Source of the DNA: Apiosordaria backusii
Lineage: Eukaryota > Ascomycota > Sordariomycetes > Sordariales > Lasiosphaeriaceae
DNA: 64,000 bases
Reading direction: 5' to 3'
Assembly (NCBI GenBank): GCA_030549205.1
Contig: JAUKTV010000002.1
Location: 2,790,001-2,854,000 of the forward strand
The notes beneath the pieces are model-generated. The model saw nothing but the letters and a program-made list of their open reading frames with translations. It was not told where the DNA came from and did not search any database. Shown piece by piece: positions 22,728 through 32,742 of this stretch (positions are counted from its first letter, which is position 1; each line of letters opens with the position of its first letter). Position numbers and translations under genes: made by a program.

Positions 22728-24424
22728 GAACCTCTAACAACATCCGGGTGCGGAGTCCGCGGATACCTACACGAGCTAGGTTGCACGAGCTAGGCTACGA
22801 ACCGAACATCCAAAACAGGAAGCCCTGTTGCTGGCTGGCAATCTGTAGAGAGTCGATGTAACGGTTCACGGGAAGGATCGCCAATCACGTTGGCGACTAT
22901 GACATCGTGGACAAGGGTTGTATATGCGGTTGGTTGCGGAGTTTCTTCAGCTCCCAGCCTGCACGATGGCAATGGTACCGAAGTCAGCGGTAAACCAGCA
23001 GGTTCCGAAGTTTCCGAACTAGACCTGGACTAGAACCCCCCATTCCATTGGCTGGACGGAATTAAACTCAGCCCGGAAATATTTCCGACCCCTGGAGCAT
23101 TCAGGGGTCCTGGACAGAGTGTCAATGTTGTTGGTGCTGGGGTTGTCATGGTAGCGTTCAGGGGTCCTGAACGGAGCGTCAATGTCGTTGGTGCTGGGGA
23201 ATTTTATGGCGGAGCCACCAATGCAGGGTTTCTGTGAATCGTGCAAATTTCCATCTCGCATACCGAGATCGTTGTATCGCGCTGTTGCTCCAACACAAAG
23301 CTTGAATGCTAGTGCTGACGAGTCCTCCAATGAGACTACCTTAGTCAACGACACTTACGACAGTTGGCTGGTAATGGAGTTCTCGATCCCAGTCTATGTC
23401 TGTGGGACTTGCCATGCAATTGCCAGATTGTGTTGCCCGCCTGCCAAATTGGCATCTTGGTAAATGGCTCATGACAGGCCATGGGTGTTGGGGGCTCTTT
23501 ATCCTTGACGTCTTGACTGAAAAGGTTAGTCGCTAGGTGGTAATCATGCCGGGCTGAGTACTTGACACCACGCTACAGTCTACGCAACAGTCATCGAAGC
23601 ACTGTTGGAGACTGCTAGCTCATGAGATTTGATATTACCAATAAGGTGGGTTGTCCTTTGTGCGACTTCGAGATGCTGTTGGCACCTTGACCGCCACGCC
23701 ACATACCTATCTGTGTTTGGAGCTCATGATCTGAATGAGATCATGAGTTGAAAGAAGCCCCTCGCTCTAACCACTTTAAAGCCGGTGTGCCAGCGAAGGT
23801 TCTTCACTGCTACGCTGTTGGTAGTTTGTTGACAGGGCTACAAACGATCTGGGTTCATAATCCTAGTTGATGATAGAAGATCCTCCTCAATCTATCCAAT
23901 TGGACACTGCCGTTGGTAGAGATGTCAACTAGTTATGCGAGGGCTTCCCATCCTTGAGACTCCGCTGGCAGAGTTGCTGTTCCGAAGGATCCAGTCCTAG
24001 TTGCCGGCGGGACCCAAACACAACTCATCAATCCCACGGCCAAGCGAGGCTCGGACAACCTTGCACTGTCACGGAGAGTATGTTGGCCCCGGCTGCACGA
24101 GGTTTGGTGAGCAAAGCACTTGCGAAGCGCTTGGAGGATGGAATCAGCCCACAGAGACAGAAGTGAGCTCAACACAGAGCGAAATCTTCTATAAAGACGG
24201 CCTCCCCATCCCTCGAAAATACTCTTCTCTCCTCATCCCTCAGATCATCACATCTATCCAACCTCATCAGCCTTCTCAACTCAGCTCCAAAACGCATACC
24301 ACCTCAACCTCAACCATCACCCAAGTCAGTCACATCCCCTCCTACTCCCCAGCCAGCAACTTGCTTCATCCCTATTCCCATCTTCTCAGACTTCTAATCC
24401 TCTCCCACAACCACAGCCGTCAAA
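22728..24424. other. intergenic, repeat-bearing, no firm gene
   Basis: It contains a 57-bp tandem duplication at 23100-23205 (separate entry). The last 250 bases before 24425 are CT-rich and look like the leader of the secreted protein gene, with a TATAAAG box at 24191. No other gene is supported. Confidence 0.4.
23100..23205 (-). repeat. 57-bp tandem duplication, in frame as 19-residue repeat
   Basis: Two copies starting near 23101 and 23158 share TCAGGGGTCCTG, GTCAATGT and GTTGGTGCTGGGG. In the minus-strand frame 23019-23354 they give PSTNDIDAPFRTPERYHDN and PSTNNIDTLSRTPECSRGR. That frame has no convincing ATG start, so I list the repeat and not a gene. Confidence 0.6.
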
Positions 24425-24772
24425 ATGATGTTCAAGCCCTCCACCGTCCTCTACGCCGTCCTCGGCCTCGCCACCTTCGGCAACGCCGCCGCCGTCCCCG
24501 CCGAGGGCGTCGAAGCCAGCACTCCCAACCTCCTCGAAAAGCGCGTCTGGCTGAGCAACGTCGACGTCCAGCAGGCCTGCAAGGACCAGGTCAACCCCAA
24601 CGCATCTGCCATCCGCAAGGGCAACAGCTGCAGTGACTGGAAGTGCCTCTACGCCAATGTGGAGTACTCGGTCAACATGGCCGTGTATTGCTCCAACCGC
24701 CACGGCGTCCAGGCCTATGCCGCCTGCGGCGGCGGCACCGTCTGGGACTGGCAGTGCCACGACCGCACCTAA
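24425..24772 (+). CDS. small secreted cysteine-containing protein
   Basis: A 115-residue intronless gene. Residues 1-22 are a signal peptide (hydrophobic VLYAVLGLATFG, then NAAA), followed by a short propeptide ending in LLEKR, a Kex2-type site at residues 39-40, which would release a mature domain starting VWLSNVDVQQAC. The mature part has six cysteines, enough for three disulfides, and a Gly/Trp-rich C-terminus (CGGGTVWDWQCHDRT). I recognise no named family. Size, signal, Kex2 site and even Cys count fit secreted effector-like or antimicrobial-type proteins, but no activity is shown. The gene is G+C-rich compared with its flanks, typical of a live gene in a repeat-rich stretch. Confidence 0.8.
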   Translation: MMFKPSTVLYAVLGLATFGNAAAVPAEGVEASTPNLLEKRVWLSNVDVQQACKDQVNPNASAIRKGNSCSDWKCLYANVEYSVNMAVYCSNRHGVQAYAACGGGTVWDWQCHDRT

Positions 24773-27271
24773 GTTGTTGCTTCTAGCCTGGTCTTGAATC
24801 AGCGGGGGCTAGGTACGGTAACTTGAAAAGTTGCTTGGCACATGATTGAATAAATTGGAGGGGAATGATGGTGCAGCGTTTCAATGGTTTCACTTCAAAT
24901 AGTGTCCTTCGTTTTGCGCGAGAAACATTACTTCTTTGGGTTTCGTGTGATATAGGGTGGAGGAGGATGCGTATGTAGCTCATCTTGCAAGTAGAAGTGA
25001 TCAATCTATCTTGTTGGATACATACCTATTATTGTTCTCTCCCGTCGCTTCTTTTGAACCTCGCTCTTTTCTTCCATCGCCCTATCAACCCTTCAATTAG
25101 GGCTTGGGCACTTACTATTGAGCATCAGTAAGGTGTACTACCTTTTTTCTGACGACCGCTGGCACAGCATCACGAAAAAATGACATCCACGTCTATGATT
25201 GAAAGTTCCAGCTTTTCTTTTTTTGCAAGCAGGCTACAACGTCACAAAAAGAATTCCCCTTCTTGAAACGTCCTGGTACAAGCGGAATTAACGACATACC
25301 CTGCCGCTCATTCGCTCAACATGCAGTTCTGACCAAGGTCCGTTGGTTGGCTCTAGCGGAGTGTCCATAGTGATATAAATCTGAGGTTGCACAAGGTCCG
25401 TTGGTCAGGCTTCATCGAACTTTCCATACCTAGTGATATACACCAGACTTGCTGATTTGGTTAATCAGGTGTCGACGTCTTGATGCGGTCCTGCGGCTGA
25501 GCCTGGGCAACCAACTGAAAAACTCCTAAGTCCGTCTTACAGCATGGGGCACATTTAGGGAATGTTGTCATCGTAGTGGAGAATGTTGCAATCGTTACTG
25601 TCAACACACGGTCCTCCTGCATGGGATAACCAAAACCGAAACCGAACGATCACTGGAACTTGAACCATTCGGCGGGCTACCGACTATTGTTCATTGCACT
25701 TCAACGTCGGGATTACCGAACGTCGGTCGAGGTGATTTGGTGCTTGTATAATGCTGGCAAGGGTCCTGTCAAAGGTGTGCTCAGTGGCTTGTCATGGTGC
25801 CGGCAAACATTTCAGCAGAGACCCAGTAGCTGGGTACGTATGTGGCTTACACATCACCTGAGGTTCGTTTTGATGAAGAACATGTTGGCAATTTAGCCTC
25901 ATAGCTTGTTTCAGCTCTCCGATGATTCCAAGGGTGCAAGAAACTTTAACCCGCAATTCCGCACCTCAAATCTAAACTTCCAGGTTCGAAAGCCACTGTC
26001 GCCGATGGCGGAAAGCTTCTCAACACAAGATAACTGCCATCCAACGCCACACACACGTTATCAAAAAGCTTGAGCTTGTTGGGCACCACAGCGCAGTATA
26101 AATCGCCGTCTCCTTTCTCACTTCAGCTTGCCATCTTCTTTTCTTCCAAACGAAAACAGAAAGGTACGTACAGTCCCAAACCCCCCTCTTTTTCCACGCA
26201 CGATGCTTTTGAATTCACAAAAAAGTATGTGCCTCAGAACTTATTTTGTTTTTCATCATTGAAAATGAGAACATTTTCTAGTTTAGAACTGACTCTGACG
26301 ACCAGTCGAACCCACGCCGTTAAATGAGCTTGACTCTAGCTATTATTTTGTCATCATTGACACATTAAACCATCTGCCCGCTTTCGTTGGCACCAGGCGG
26401 CCTGGATTGAGTTTAACTGTGTGCTTGGCTCGTTCTGGGGGCAGGAGGGAACAGGGGGAAGGCTGCTGTGGGGGTTGTTGAGGGCAGAAGGGGCGGTGGT
26501 CGGTCATCAGGGAATCAGGGAGGCAGGTGGGAGACACGGGATGTTCCCCAGCAGCATGCTACTGGCAAAGAGGGACTGGGGGGACAGCAGCAAAAGTAAC
26601 ATGACAGTGATGACATCCTGCAAAGGCATTGCCAGTGGAACTTGTTGTGAATGATATCAGGCTTGGACTTGATGGAGGTCTAACAAGGGGCATGCCGGAT
26701 CTGAGTCTGTCACTTTTTGCTTTCAACACTTTCAGTGGCATGTAGTTCGACCGTTGCCGCGGACACGAGTTCGTTTGGCGGAATTTAACTGTATACCTAT
26801 ATAACGATGGTGGCGGTGAGCAGTTCGGTATTCAGTTGCTGAGGATGTGGCTTACCTTACACATCACTTGATATCTCGGTGAAGCAGGTTACGTGCAGAC
26901 TGGCTTGCGGCTTGTTTAGTTCATTGACGGTTTATGGGGTGGCTTGTCAATCGTTAAACTTGATATAAATGAACTCAGGCTTGAACTTGTTAGAAGTCTG
27001 TTAAAGGGCACATGCTGAAATTCAGTTCGTTACTTTCTGTTGTTTTCATGTACGAAGTGATCTCTCGCTTTTTCTTTTCATCTACAAGTTCCAATGTTCC
27101 TAACAAAAAAAGGGGAAATCCCTTAAAAGAGTGTCGATACCTAGCTTGAGGATCTGAAGCCCCTCTTGTACCCAGCCAGTCAAAGTTTCCAGAAAAGAAC
27201 ATCTCCCACACCCTCTCATTTCCAAAAGTAACACCAGATTCAACCACGCCCTACTTCATGCCATGATAGCC
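24773..27271. other. 2.5-kb intergenic region with short degenerate repeats
   Basis: Repeats include an AAGGTCCGTTGGT pair (25337 and 25398) each followed by a GTGATATA box, and a pair starting GCTTGGACTTG (26661) and GCTTGAACTTG (26981), about 320 bases apart, each followed by TAACAAGGGGCATGC-like and CTTTCTG-like blocks. TGTGGCTTA-CACATCAC blocks near 25842 and 26846 form another diverged pair. No protein with recognisable features is present. Confidence 0.45.
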
Positions 27272-27707
27272 CTAGCACTCGATAGAAACAGAGCCATACA
27301 AAACACTAAAGCAGCCTTGGTAAGGGGCAACGAAGTTCGAGCCACGGCAGTCCCCACCGCTCCAGGTAGTCACGCGGCAACTGGGTTCATCATTGTTAGC
27401 TATTTGTCGTCTTTCAGATGCCTCTAGAGACTCTGAGGATTACGGGAAACACCTACGTTCCGCTGATGCCGATTGACCGCTTGTTGGAGACGGCGAAGCA
27501 ACGGTAGCCGCCGCTGGTGACGGTAACCTGCTGGTTGCTGCCGCTGCAGGCATCGCCGGAGTAGGTCGTGACGATAACGGTGCCGAGAATGCTCACGTCG
27601 GACTCGAACTTGGCCTCGAGCTGGGACTCTGCGGCCTCGGGGGCAGGGGCGGCGAGAGCTAGAGGGAGGAGGGCAACGAGGGCCATGAGGTTCTTGTTGA
27701 GCTGCAT
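27272..27707 (-). CDS. small secreted cysteine-rich protein with internal duplication
   Basis: ATG at 27707 begins a signal peptide (LMALVALLPLALAAPAPEA). The first exon (27457-27707) is followed by an intron at 27381-27456 (GTAGGTG donor, CTAAC branch-like site, CCCAG acceptor) and a second exon at 27272-27380, giving 119 residues. Without splicing the frame ends early at GISGT; with it, the tail TCRVTTWSGGDCRGSN and SVLYGSVSIEC is gained. Six cysteines lie at about 54, 70, 85, 95, 107 and 119, the last being the C-terminal residue. The two halves resemble each other (VTTYSGDACSGSN at about 46-58, VTTWSGGDCRGSN at about 87-99; both then reach GYRCFAV or QGCFSV). Function unknown; a two-motif beta fold of crystallin or killer-protein type is one guess. 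Confidence 0.78.
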
Positions 27708-29265
27708 TTTGGCGGTGGGTGTTATCGGGTGGTCTTGAGATTGTCTTGGAAGTTGTGATTGTGCTGGGAGTTAGAGTTGAGAGCGGATGCTGGTGATCTT
27801 CGGGAGAGGAAGGTGGGACGCGGCCATGTTTATATACTTGTTTTGTCCGCTTCTCAGAGGACGATTGTTGTTTTGATAGCGTCATCAGCACCTAATAAGG
27901 CCTCCACCTCACGGACACCGAGCGGTCTTACAGCCTCTCCATGACACCCTAGCCGCGGAAGAGAGGACCCTTGTCCCGATGACCAGAAGCAACATCTTCA
28001 GGGATAGCTTGTCAACGCAACCGTATAAAGTAGTCTGCCCTCCTGTGCCTAGAAAACATGTTGCTCAACATGAAAAGGGCCATTAACCACCATAGTATAT
28101 GATGGCTTGAGCATATTCGACCATGTTCAGCACGCCGAATCATGTGTAGAATTTGTTTATGAATAGATATTTGAATTGTGCTGATTAGGCAAGTTACATC
28201 TAGAAATATCGGGCATATAAACATCATATCAGGACCGCCCCTTCTCCTGCTATGACATTAATGGCTCTCTAAAGACCATTAATGATTGAACATGGGCCAG
28301 AGCCAACCGTTACACAAGACCTACAACTGTAACCCAAATCAGTCAACGCTGCTTAACAATTAACCATTTAACTATTGTCAAAAGAGCCTTCCTTTTTTGT
28401 CTTGGTGTGTAGCCAAGAATTTCTCGTTTCACCGATTTTGTGCAACCAACAGTGAAGTTTGTGCGACCAACAGAAAAGAAAGAATAGACATTGTAGCCAG
28501 TCAGAAGAACAGAATACGCAAGGGATAGATCCTACTACGACGGTGAGTGCATCTGCTGCAAACTGAATGCAAGACTGTGGATCACCATATCACTGGCACC
28601 AACAGGCCTCCCGCCAACTAGGTACCTGGGTACCTGAGTAAGCATCAAACTACATCTCCGGACCAAAATCCGGACTCAAATTAAGATGATACAGACCTTG
28701 GGCCCAGCACAAAGACATTTATTTGTACAGTTTTCATCTTTCATGGCTCCATGCTGTTTGCGCTGCTCTTAGACCATTTTACAACGCTGACCTGCTCGAC
28801 AATAAAAGGCTTTGCTCCTGGAATGGACTACTGGTCTAGTATTGAAGTGGTGGCGCAGGCATTCACTGGTTCCTTGACAGCATGAAGAACTCCGCAACCG
28901 TGCCAGGATCAGAAAAGCGAAAAATGTAACTGCCTACGGCCCACTGTGATGGCATCGTGGAAGAGTTATATTTTCTCGTTTATTTTCGGCCGAAAATGAG
29001 GGGTTGTATCGCCATGCGCCAGTGAGTGAAGTCTTTCCCCCCTGTTCCAGATCCACCTGGCATCCGCCCTCACCTTCATGTTAGCTCACCGTCTTGGAAA
29101 CAGAAGGCGGGGAACTCGAAGCGATAACTATCAACAGGAGTATATGGGCCCAATGCAGGGGGCCACAGTTATGCACATGATAGGGTCGGCAAAGGTCCCG
29201 GAAGCTGCTCACCTCAGGGCACTTGCAGTTACCAGGTCACATTGCCAAGCTTAACTGTTTAAGGT

Positions 29266-29455
29266 AGGTTCTTTTTGCTTTTTCTTCCCACTTGAAAGCT
29301 TGATTTTGAATATTTTATCTTTTTTTGTATCTGTAAACATGAGATAGGGGTGTGCTGTAATAGCCTTGGATGTTGTGAGTGGTGGGTGGGTTGCTCTCCC
29401 ATAGATACGCCTCTAAACTCCATTTTAGCACTCATGTTAATGACCACTCGGGTAA
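29266..29455 (+). repeat. dispersed repeat, copy 2
   Basis: Second copy of the element at 21678-21893, in the same orientation, with conserved core 29398-29455. Copy 2 is more A+T-rich (C-to-T changes relative to copy 1, for example CCCGCCTTCG against TCCATTTTAG), which fits RIP. Confidence 0.6.
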
Positions 29456-29897
29456 TATCTAGATATCTGATATCACCTCTTACTTTTTTTGAGGCACTTT
29501 CGTATGTTTACAAATCCCGATGTCACCGATCAGCCTGGGCAAGACCTGTAATACTTGGTTTCACAAGCCTATGTTTTCGCTGACAGACACCGATCCTCTG
29601 ATGGAAGTGATCACTAAACGGACATGTAATCCTACAATAGGCATCTCGTAAACTTGTTATCAACCGCACTGAACCACGACATCACACAGTGGTCGACTAG
29701 ATTGTCCTGTTTCAACAATGAAAACTGAGTTCCGACTTGAAATATATCCGAACCACTTCTGGGCTCATGTTCCCAGGACAGGGTCACAATTGAGACAAAG
29801 AGGCCGTGAATAGAACTATAAGAACACTGTGAGCCTCCTCGAGATTTTGTGTTTGATTCTTCAACCTCACACATCATTCCTTCTCGCAACACTTGGG

Positions 29898-30095
29898 ACT
29901 TCTGGCAAGTTCCCATCTTCTAAACACTCCTTCTATCGTCGACCAAGCTTCTGGTAAGCTCTCGGCATCACAACATCGATACTCTCCTTTACTATCGGCA
30001 GATACTCTTTGGTGACTTCCGGCAAGTCCCAACCTTTTTACACTCCTTTCATCTTCCATTTAGCTTCTGGCAAGCCCTCGACACTTCTACGACGA
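29898..30095 (+). repeat. degenerate duplication in the leader of the poly-Gly gene
   Basis: The block CTTCTGGCAAG-TCCCA-TT-ACACTCCTT-TATC-AGCTTCTGG-AAGC recurs about 123 bases later (29899 and 30022). It lies in the presumed 5' leader and promoter of the gene at 30166. Confidence 0.5.
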
Positions 30096-30165
30096 CCTAT
30101 CATATTCAAGCTTTATCTCTTTGGAGCACACATCCCTATTCACTTTCTACCACTATCTTCACAAA

Positions 30166-30720
30166 ATGAAGCAAAACAACATCCTCGTCCTAGCCATCGG
30201 CCTTGCCGGAGCAGCCCTCGGTAGTGCCGCCGCCCTTCCCCGCGAGAACGGTGCATTATCTGGGCGCTCGACCATCTCAGGTTATACTGCCTCAAAGCCC
30301 CTCGGCAAGCGTGCCGGTGGCGGCTCTAACCTCAACGTCAACACGAACGTTGCATCGGCTTCCAGGGATCCAACCGGCCTGACGGGAGAGTTGTCTCCAG
30401 TGACTCCGTTGCCTTCAGATGAGGAAGAAACCGGTCAGACTACTCAGAATCAGAACCCGGCGAACGCACCGAGGTCTTCTGCTACATCTTCCACACAGGG
30501 CGGTGGAGGTGGTGGAGGAGGTGGTGGCGGAGGCGGCGGCGGCGGTGGAGGTGGTGGCGGTGGAGGAGGAGGAGGAGGAGGAGGTGGTGATGGTAACAAC
30601 GAGAGAACGTACTACGCTACCCAAGCAGAGGCAGAGGCATCCGTGGAGAACCTGCCTGTGAAATTTCGGAGGAAGGCTTATATCATGCAAAATGATTACG
30701 GGTGGTATGTGGAGTTCTAA
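30166..30720 (+). CDS. small secreted protein with a long polyglycine tract
   Basis: A 184-residue intronless frame starting at ATG 30166. Residues 1-23 form a signal peptide (NNILVLAIGLAGAALGSAAA). A dibasic KR follows at about residue 47 (ASKPLGKRAGGG), a possible Kex2 site. The middle is Ser/Thr/Asn-rich and disordered, then about 30 consecutive glycines (about 30500-30590) encoded by mixed GGN codons, then a compact C-terminal segment (ERTYYATQAEAEASVENLPV and MQNDYGWYVEF). No cysteines are present in the mature part. The codon mixture shows the glycine run is maintained at protein level rather than being a simple one-codon slippage. Function unknown; cell-wall or matrix association is a guess. 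Confidence 0.72.
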   Translation: MKQNNILVLAIGLAGAALGSAAALPRENGALSGRSTISGYTASKPLGKRAGGGSNLNVNTNVASASRDPTGLTGELSPVTPLPSDEEETGQTTQNQNPANAPRSSATSSTQGGGGGGGGGGGGGGGGGGGGGGGGGGGGGGDGNNERTYYATQAEAEASVENLPVKFRRKAYIMQNDYGWYVEF

Positions 30721-31332
30721 AGACGATCCGCTTGAATATGTAGGTAGATGCAGTGGCCTTTTCAGGTTGGAAGCACGTTGTCTAGATAGCTAGATAGCTT
30801 GATATTGACCCATCATACCACAGTAACGTGGTCAGTGTCCTAAGCAATTTTGGGACCAACATATCACAATGATTACCTCTATACCTACAACCCTCCACGG
30901 TTAGAAAGGTTAAAAGTTGTGAATACCAAGACCACTAACAAGGGGGGTCAGCCAGGTCACTTGGCCGGTAATTTCGCTAGCCGAGTACTTTCAGAGCCTT
31001 CGACGCCCTAGCCATTACCCTCTTTCCAGTTGAGAAAGTAGCAGCTACCCCCTAACCACAATAAATTACCGGTTTTCTAACTATTCCAGCCTTGTTTTAT
31101 TGTCCACCTCCCCCCTTATTATCTGGTCTTAGCAGGTAGACATTTAACCTTTATAACCGTGGAGGGTTGTAGATGCAATGGCCAACTCATGTGGCCGCTC
31201 CCCTCACGTGATATCGCGTCCAGTCGCGTCAGGCAGCAACGCTGCAAGCGTCTAACTGTTTGCCCAGCAGCCACAGACAAACTGCCCGTACTACCCCAAT
31301 ACAACTCCACTGCCACTGTCCATCCCTCAGCC
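30721..31332. other. intergenic, mostly a TIR element
   Basis: It holds the 3' flank of the poly-Gly gene (including a TAGATAGC duplication near 30782), the element at 30885-31172, and about 160 bases of promoter before the ATG at 31333. Confidence 0.5.
30885..31172. mobile_element. MITE-like element, 288 bp, about 30-bp terminal inverted repeats
   Basis: The left end 30885-30914 (CTACAACCCTCCACGG, then TTAGAAAGGTTAAA) is the reverse complement of the right end 31143-31172 with one mismatch over 30 bases, and weaker inverted similarity continues about 30 bases inward (AAGACCA, AAGG). The interior has no open frame. I could not identify a clear target duplication. It sits immediately upstream of the PD-(D/E)XK-like gene. 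Class inferred only from structure. Confidence 0.75.
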
Positions 31333-32742
31333 ATGTCCGACGATTCTGCCATCTATCTCTGGCTATCGAGACTGCCTGATGGCAGTAGAGACCATGGAGG
31401 CGAGACTACGAGCGTTAAGCCCAACCTGAAGCGACTAAGGATTGACGATAGCAGACCCGACAACCATGGACCCGATCGGGATCCCGATGCAACACCCCGA
31501 TCAGGTCGATCCCGACGTCCCTCAGTCACCACCCTCTCCATGCGAACCGCTTCACCCCCGCCCTCCCACCCGAGCTATTCCTCCACTGCATCCATCGTAT
31601 CTGACCGCCAAGACAGAAGCTCTCAAGGTTGCTGCCGTGCCGCCAGTCTTTTCAAGAACACCTTTGGGCTACGGTACCTCGACAAACCCGTCCTGTTCCG
31701 CTCGCTCAATGAAAATGCCGGCCTGACACAACTCCCCGAAGACGTGCGGCAGCTCTATCACGACATCTATCCTGCTACGAATTACCAAACAGGCATCTAT
31801 CCCGCTGATATTCGCACAAAGATTGAAGCTCTGTACACGGGTCATCCGCCGCCCCCAGACAGAGTCTTCCGGAAACCTGAGGAAGACAACGATAAAGACG
31901 AGATAACACAAGACGAGGAACGCCTTTTCGACCACCTTCCCCTCTCGGCTCTGTTTACCGGCGTTGCAGAGGGCGCCTCGTTTCAAGCACGCATCGCTCA
32001 CGCCGAATTTTACAAGGTTTGCAGCATCAAAGATCACGCAAGGGAGTGTTCGAACCTCCGTCGGGCCGAGGCAACGTGGAATGCAAAGGTTCACAAACCA
32101 CTGTTGGAGCTTGCCTTGTCGAAGCGGCACACGTCCGTCATATGCGAGAACGCAACGTCGGCCAGAATTTTGCCCTGCTTTCTTCCATGCTTCATTACGG
32201 GCGATGCGGCCGAGGGCAAGACGGTAAACTTTGTGCTGGCGCCTAACCTCGGTCCGGAGTCAGGGCTCGACTTTACCACTCAGAACAAGCTTGTCGAACT
32301 GGCCAAGCAAAGGAAGTCCTCAGGACCTGTTTCGGCCCCCCTTTCTGTCAACCAAACCGACTACCCCCCGCTGATGCGCTCTCCTACCGCTGTGACCATG
32401 GTGACCAAGGTTGCTTGGGCGAGTCAAGAGGAAGGACATATGCAGCTGGGCATCTGGACAGCAGCTTGGCATAGGCGGATGGAAACTCTCGGTGTCGGCG
32501 GCGGGAAGCTAGGCCCGCAGCTGCCCACGCTACCCCTCATCCTGACCCACGATCACGGGTGGTACCTTTACTTTGCAGTCGATCGTCTTGACAAGATCGA
32601 AGTTCTTGGCCCTATGCACATCGGCACGACTGACAACATTCCAGACATCTACCAGCTGCTTACCGTGGTTGGCTTCCTGGGGGATTGGATCGATACCACC
32701 TTTCGCTCCTGGGTCATCAATGTCTTTGGTCCCTGGACATGA
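31333..32742 (+). CDS. PD-(D/E)XK nuclease-like fungal protein, active site apparently altered
   Basis: Starting at ATG 31333 (MSDDSAIYLWLSRLPDG), which matches the usual start of this fungal family, the frame encodes 469 residues without introns. Layout: short N-terminal WL-LP segment, Ser/Pro-rich disordered linker, an acidic helical region, and a C-terminal domain with SVNQTDYPPLMRSPTAVTM, VTKVAW and QLGIWTAAWHRRM. From memory, active members of this family have a VDF-type aspartate and an E-x-K motif (SIETKR-like) at the corresponding places; here I read VNFVLAP and MVTKV, so the catalytic acids seem replaced. Upstream in-frame sequence to 31159 lacks a better start and overlaps the TIR element. 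Role unknown; these genes are lineage-variable. Confidence 0.72.
   Translation: MSDDSAIYLWLSRLPDGSRDHGGETTSVKPNLKRLRIDDSRPDNHGPDRDPDATPRSGRSRRPSVTTLSMRTASPPPSHPSYSSTASIVSDRQDRSSQGCCRAASLFKNTFGLRYLDKPVLFRSLNENAGLTQLPEDVRQLYHDIYPATNYQTGIYPADIRTKIEALYTGHPPPPDRVFRKPEEDNDKDEITQDEERLFDHLPLSALFTGVAEGASFQARIAHAEFYKVCSIKDHARECSNLRRAEATWNAKVHKPLLELALSKRHTSVICENATSARILPCFLPCFITGDAAEGKTVNFVLAPNLGPESGLDFTTQNKLVELAKQRKSSGPVSAPLSVNQTDYPPLMRSPTAVTMVTKVAWASQEEGHMQLGIWTAAWHRRMETLGVGGGKLGPQLPTLPLILTHDHGWYLYFAVDRLDKIEVLGPMHIGTTDNIPDIYQLLTVVGFLGDWIDTTFRSWVINVFGPWT

Larger units (their letters stand above)
27708..30165. other. intergenic region between two secreted-protein genes
   Basis: It contains dispersed repeat copy 2 (29266-29455) and a leader duplication (29898-30095). 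From 28000 to 29250 I see no gene. A GGTACCTGGGTACC palindrome lies near 28621. Confidence 0.4.

Noticed and set aside
25950..26020. Possible tRNA (GGTTCGAAAGCC, T-loop-like)
   Set aside because: No matching acceptor or anticodon stems could be formed around it.
30415..30690. Minus-strand Ser/Thr-rich frame opposite the glycine tract
   Set aside because: Mirror of GGN codons; composition artefact.
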